Source of the DNA: JARYMI01 sp037444845
GTDB taxonomy: Bacteria; Acidobacteriota; Aminicenantia; Aminicenantales; UBA8522
Assembly (NCBI GenBank): GCA_037444845.1
Contig: JBBILQ010000039.1
Coordinates: 1 to 24,429 of the forward strand
Direction of reading: 5' to 3'
Length of the DNA: 24,429 nucleotides
Shown here in pieces: positions 22,509 through 24,429 of this stretch. Under the pieces are notes generated by a model. It saw only the letters and a list, made by a program, of their open reading frames with translations. It ran no database searches and was not told the origin of the DNA. Made by a program: the position numbers and the translations under genes. How positions within the stretch are numbered: position 1 is the stretch's first letter; each line of letters opens with the position of its first letter.

Positions 22509-22544
22509 AAAAGGGGAAGGCGAAATTGCGCCTTCCCCTTTTTT
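22509..22544. terminator. strong intrinsic terminator downstream of the TonB receptor gene
   Basis: AAAAGGGGAAGGCG (22509-22522) pairs perfectly with its complement at 22529-22542 around a 6-base loop. The stem ends in T-runs on both strands: six T on the plus strand (22539-22544) and TTTTCATT on the minus strand. It sits 16 bases past the stop of the minus-strand receptor gene and ahead of the radical SAM gene, so it should end the receptor transcript. Confidence 0.85.
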
Positions 22545-22559
22545 GGACTGAGGGGTTGA

Positions 22560-24429
22560 TTAGAACTGGTAGCGGAAGCCCAGGCGGAAAATTCTGGGGT
22601 CAGTTATAGCCGTGAGGTCGCCGAACTGGACAATCTTTCCGAGCACGGTCGTTGTTCTGCTGGACTGGCCCCAGACGGAAGTCGGGATAGCCACGTTAAA
22701 GAGGTTGAAAATATCAACAAACAGGGCGATGTTTCCGGCTCTCCAGGGCAAATTGAAGCTCTTTTCGGCACGCACATCGCAGAGGGACAGAGGATCCAGT
22801 TTGCGAGCGCCGCGTGGTTCAGCATTAATAGTTACTGTTCCCTGGGCAAGGGAGGCTCCCAAATCAACGCTCCGGATCGTTCTTGTCCACCGGTTGCCAT
22901 CAAGGTAACGGTAATAACCGCTGATAAGAATACCCCAGGGGCCCTGCCACATTCCGTTAATTTTAAGCTGATACTCTCTTTCAAGAGGGAAGCGGCCATC
23001 AGCATAAATATGAGCATTGGGGTTGTCGAAGTAAGCCGTGCCACTCCAGCTGTCATCAAAATCGGTTCCGATGAGGCCACGTGATCTCTGCCAGACGAAA
23101 GAGGTATGGAACGACCAGCGATTGGAAAATCTCTTATCCAGCGCTATCTCAACGCCGTCATAGTCTCTTTTGGCTCCATGAGGGTTGGTATAGAAAGACC
23201 TTGTGGCTATCGCCGTGTTTGTCTGGTTCCAGAAGGTGACTTTCTGATTATAATAAGGATCGGTCGCTGTCACAGGAGCAAAGATATACCAGAGAGAAGG
23301 ATCCAGAATGTCGTAATTTCCCGTCTTGTATTTTTCATAATCGAGCGCATTCAGGTTGACCCCTTCAAGAAGGTTTCTGTCCCATTTTCTAATATACCGG
23401 ATGCCGAGCCTCATATCTCTCACGAGCTCTCTTTCCACTCCGATGATGAGCTCATCCAGATAAGGGGATTTTACGTCAGGGTCCATCTGGGCATCGGCCG
23501 TAGCGCTGAACATGTACATGTACCAGGGGCTGGTCGGGTCGACAGGACGCCACTTGCCCGTCGCTGGGTCGACAGCGTAACGGATTCTCCATGTAATGAA
23601 GCTGTTCGGGTTGACGGTGACGAACCATTGCAGGATGTTGGCGATGTAATAGCGGCCAAAGCTAACTTTCAACGCCGTCTTGCCGTCTCCGAACACATCA
23701 AACACAGCCCCAAGACGGGGAGCGAAGGTGTTCCAGACGATTGGCTTGAAGGTCTCGGTAATCTGGGGATTATAGACTCTCCCGCCAAAAGTTATCGGTT
23801 TGCGCTCCAGTCCCTGGTTGGGAAGAATGCCTTCTTGATGGTCAAACCTTAATCCGAGGTTTAGCGTCAAGCGAGGAAAAGGATTCCAGCTGTCCTGGAC
23901 GAAGCCGGCGATGACCACCTTCCTGTCTATTCTTGTGAAGTTATCGTAATGCAGCATGTACGTATCGGAGCGAGTGGCGGGAAAAACTGGGATGGCACTG
24001 CTGTTATAGTAGAACAGTGGACCGAACCCGTACTCATCGTAATTGGACCGCCAGAAGCGGCTGTCATGGGAGTATTCGAATTCAACCCCGGCTTTTATCT
24101 CGTGACGTCCCAGCCAGTCATCGATGAAATAGGTAGCGTCCATGAGGGCCTGATAACGATCGCGGGTGTAGATGTCGTCATAACCGTAGCTCTGACTGAA
24201 TTTGGCAGTGGCAAAATCGTAAACCTGGACTTTATTGTTTTTAGCTGTCAGGTTGAGGTGGTAGTTGAGCCAGCTCACTTTAAGATTCATGAACAGGTTA
24301 GGGTTAAAGAAGCGGGTCAGCTGGATGTTATAAGTGTAGATGGGTGTCGTCTGGTTCCAGGTGCTATCGACGTTTCGGCTGATGGAAGCTCCGCGATGAT
24401 GGCGGATAAAATCGTAATAATTAAAAGAC
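22560..24429 (-). CDS. TonB-dependent receptor, Oar-like (5' end beyond the window)
   Basis: The reading frame stays open to the right edge, so 22560-24429 is the C-terminal roughly 622 residues of a larger gene; the ATG at 24290 is internal. The visible part is an outer-membrane beta-barrel: alternating aromatic strands (RYQALMDATYFIDDWLG, HEIKAGVEFEYSHDSRFW), PRLTLNLGLRFDHQEG, and the family-typical WNTFAPRLGAVFDVFGDGKTALKVSFGRYY. The protein ends FRLGFRYQF, with the C-terminal phenylalanine needed for BAM insertion. This pattern is that of the large Oar-like TonB-dependent receptors of Acidobacteriota and relatives, which usually carry an N-terminal carboxypeptidase-regulatory-like domain and a plug, both outside the window. 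The imported substrate is unknown. The gene is followed by a strong terminator. Confidence 0.9.
   Translation of the reverse strand, partial: SFNYYDFIRHHRGASISRNVDSTWNQTTPIYTYNIQLTRFFNPNLFMNLKVSWLNYHLNLTAKNNKVQVYDFATAKFSQSYGYDDIYTRDRYQALMDATYFIDDWLGRHEIKAGVEFEYSHDSRFWRSNYDEYGFGPLFYYNSSAIPVFPATRSDTYMLHYDNFTRIDRKVVIAGFVQDSWNPFPRLTLNLGLRFDHQEGILPNQGLERKPITFGGRVYNPQITETFKPIVWNTFAPRLGAVFDVFGDGKTALKVSFGRYYIANILQWFVTVNPNSFITWRIRYAVDPATGKWRPVDPTSPWYMYMFSATADAQMDPDVKSPYLDELIIGVERELVRDMRLGIRYIRKWDRNLLEGVNLNALDYEKYKTGNYDILDPSLWYIFAPVTATDPYYNQKVTFWNQTNTAIATRSFYTNPHGAKRDYDGVEIALDKRFSNRWSFHTSFVWQRSRGLIGTDFDDSWSGTAYFDNPNAHIYADGRFPLEREYQLKINGMWQGPWGILISGYYRYLDGNRWTRTIRSVDLGASLAQGTVTINAEPRGARKLDPLSLCDVRAEKSFNLPWRAGNIALFVDIFNLFNVAIPTSVWGQSSRTTTVLGKIVQFGDLTAITDPRIFRLGFRYQF

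Overview
The window looks like chromosomal DNA from a Gram-negative, Acidobacteriota-like bacterium. My best guess is the Candidatus Aminicenantes lineage, but this is inferred from gene content and not from a marker gene. The pointers are an exported GWxTD/TPR protein, an exported six-bladed beta-propeller protein, a large Oar-like TonB-dependent receptor (so an outer membrane), a degenerate VWFA-related secreted protein, a Bacteroidetes-like serine palmitoyltransferase homologue and Tat-exported redox enzymes. Coding density is high, most starts have purine-rich ribosome binding sites, and no tRNA, rRNA, CRISPR array or complete transposase was seen.

Layout. Positions 1-177 are a GC-rich, hairpin-rich margin with no secure gene. 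214-2277 (+) is the GWxTD/TPR protein. It converges on a family 9 glycoside hydrolase (2477-4951, -) across a REP-like hairpin pair. A divergent 0.28 kb gap leads to the beta-propeller protein (5234-6364, +). Next, after a small repeat and a plausible promoter, comes gatE-gatD (6597-9916, +), an archaeal-type Glu-tRNA(Gln) amidotransferase with a 4-base gene overlap, followed 11 bases later by a GT-C-type membrane protein (9928-12309, +).

A short decayed gene (12366-12556, +) follows. It has a good ribosome binding site and signal peptide, then the N-terminus of an M20 hydantoinase/carbamoylase-type hydrolase, with a frameshift and truncation. From there a minus-strand block runs leftwards: GTP-dependent PEP carboxykinase (17802-19583), an exported cyclase-family (kynurenine-formamidase-like) enzyme (16852-17679), a serine-palmitoyltransferase-type alpha-oxoamine synthase (15494-16705), and a two-subunit molybdenum hydroxylase (2Fe-2S subunit 14730-15212, Tat-exported molybdopterin subunit 12574-14733). 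On the right are a VWFA-related-like exported protein (20046-21224, +) with a recognisable sigma70-type promoter, a radical SAM enzyme of the AmmeMemoRadiSam type with an N-terminal leader (21280-22440, -), a strong terminator, and a TonB-dependent receptor cut by the right edge (22560-24429, -).

How the genes fit together. Many products are cell-envelope or exported proteins (propeller, GH9, GWxTD, Mo hydroxylase, cyclase, TonB receptor), suggesting polymer scavenging and periplasmic chemistry. PEP carboxykinase is central metabolism, and the SPT-like enzyme points to sphingolipid-type membrane lipids. The most unusual element is GatDE, classically regarded as archaea-specific, sitting among clearly bacterial genes with all four catalytic residues of GatD at conserved spacing. 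I did not find a convincing wholly new multi-gene system.
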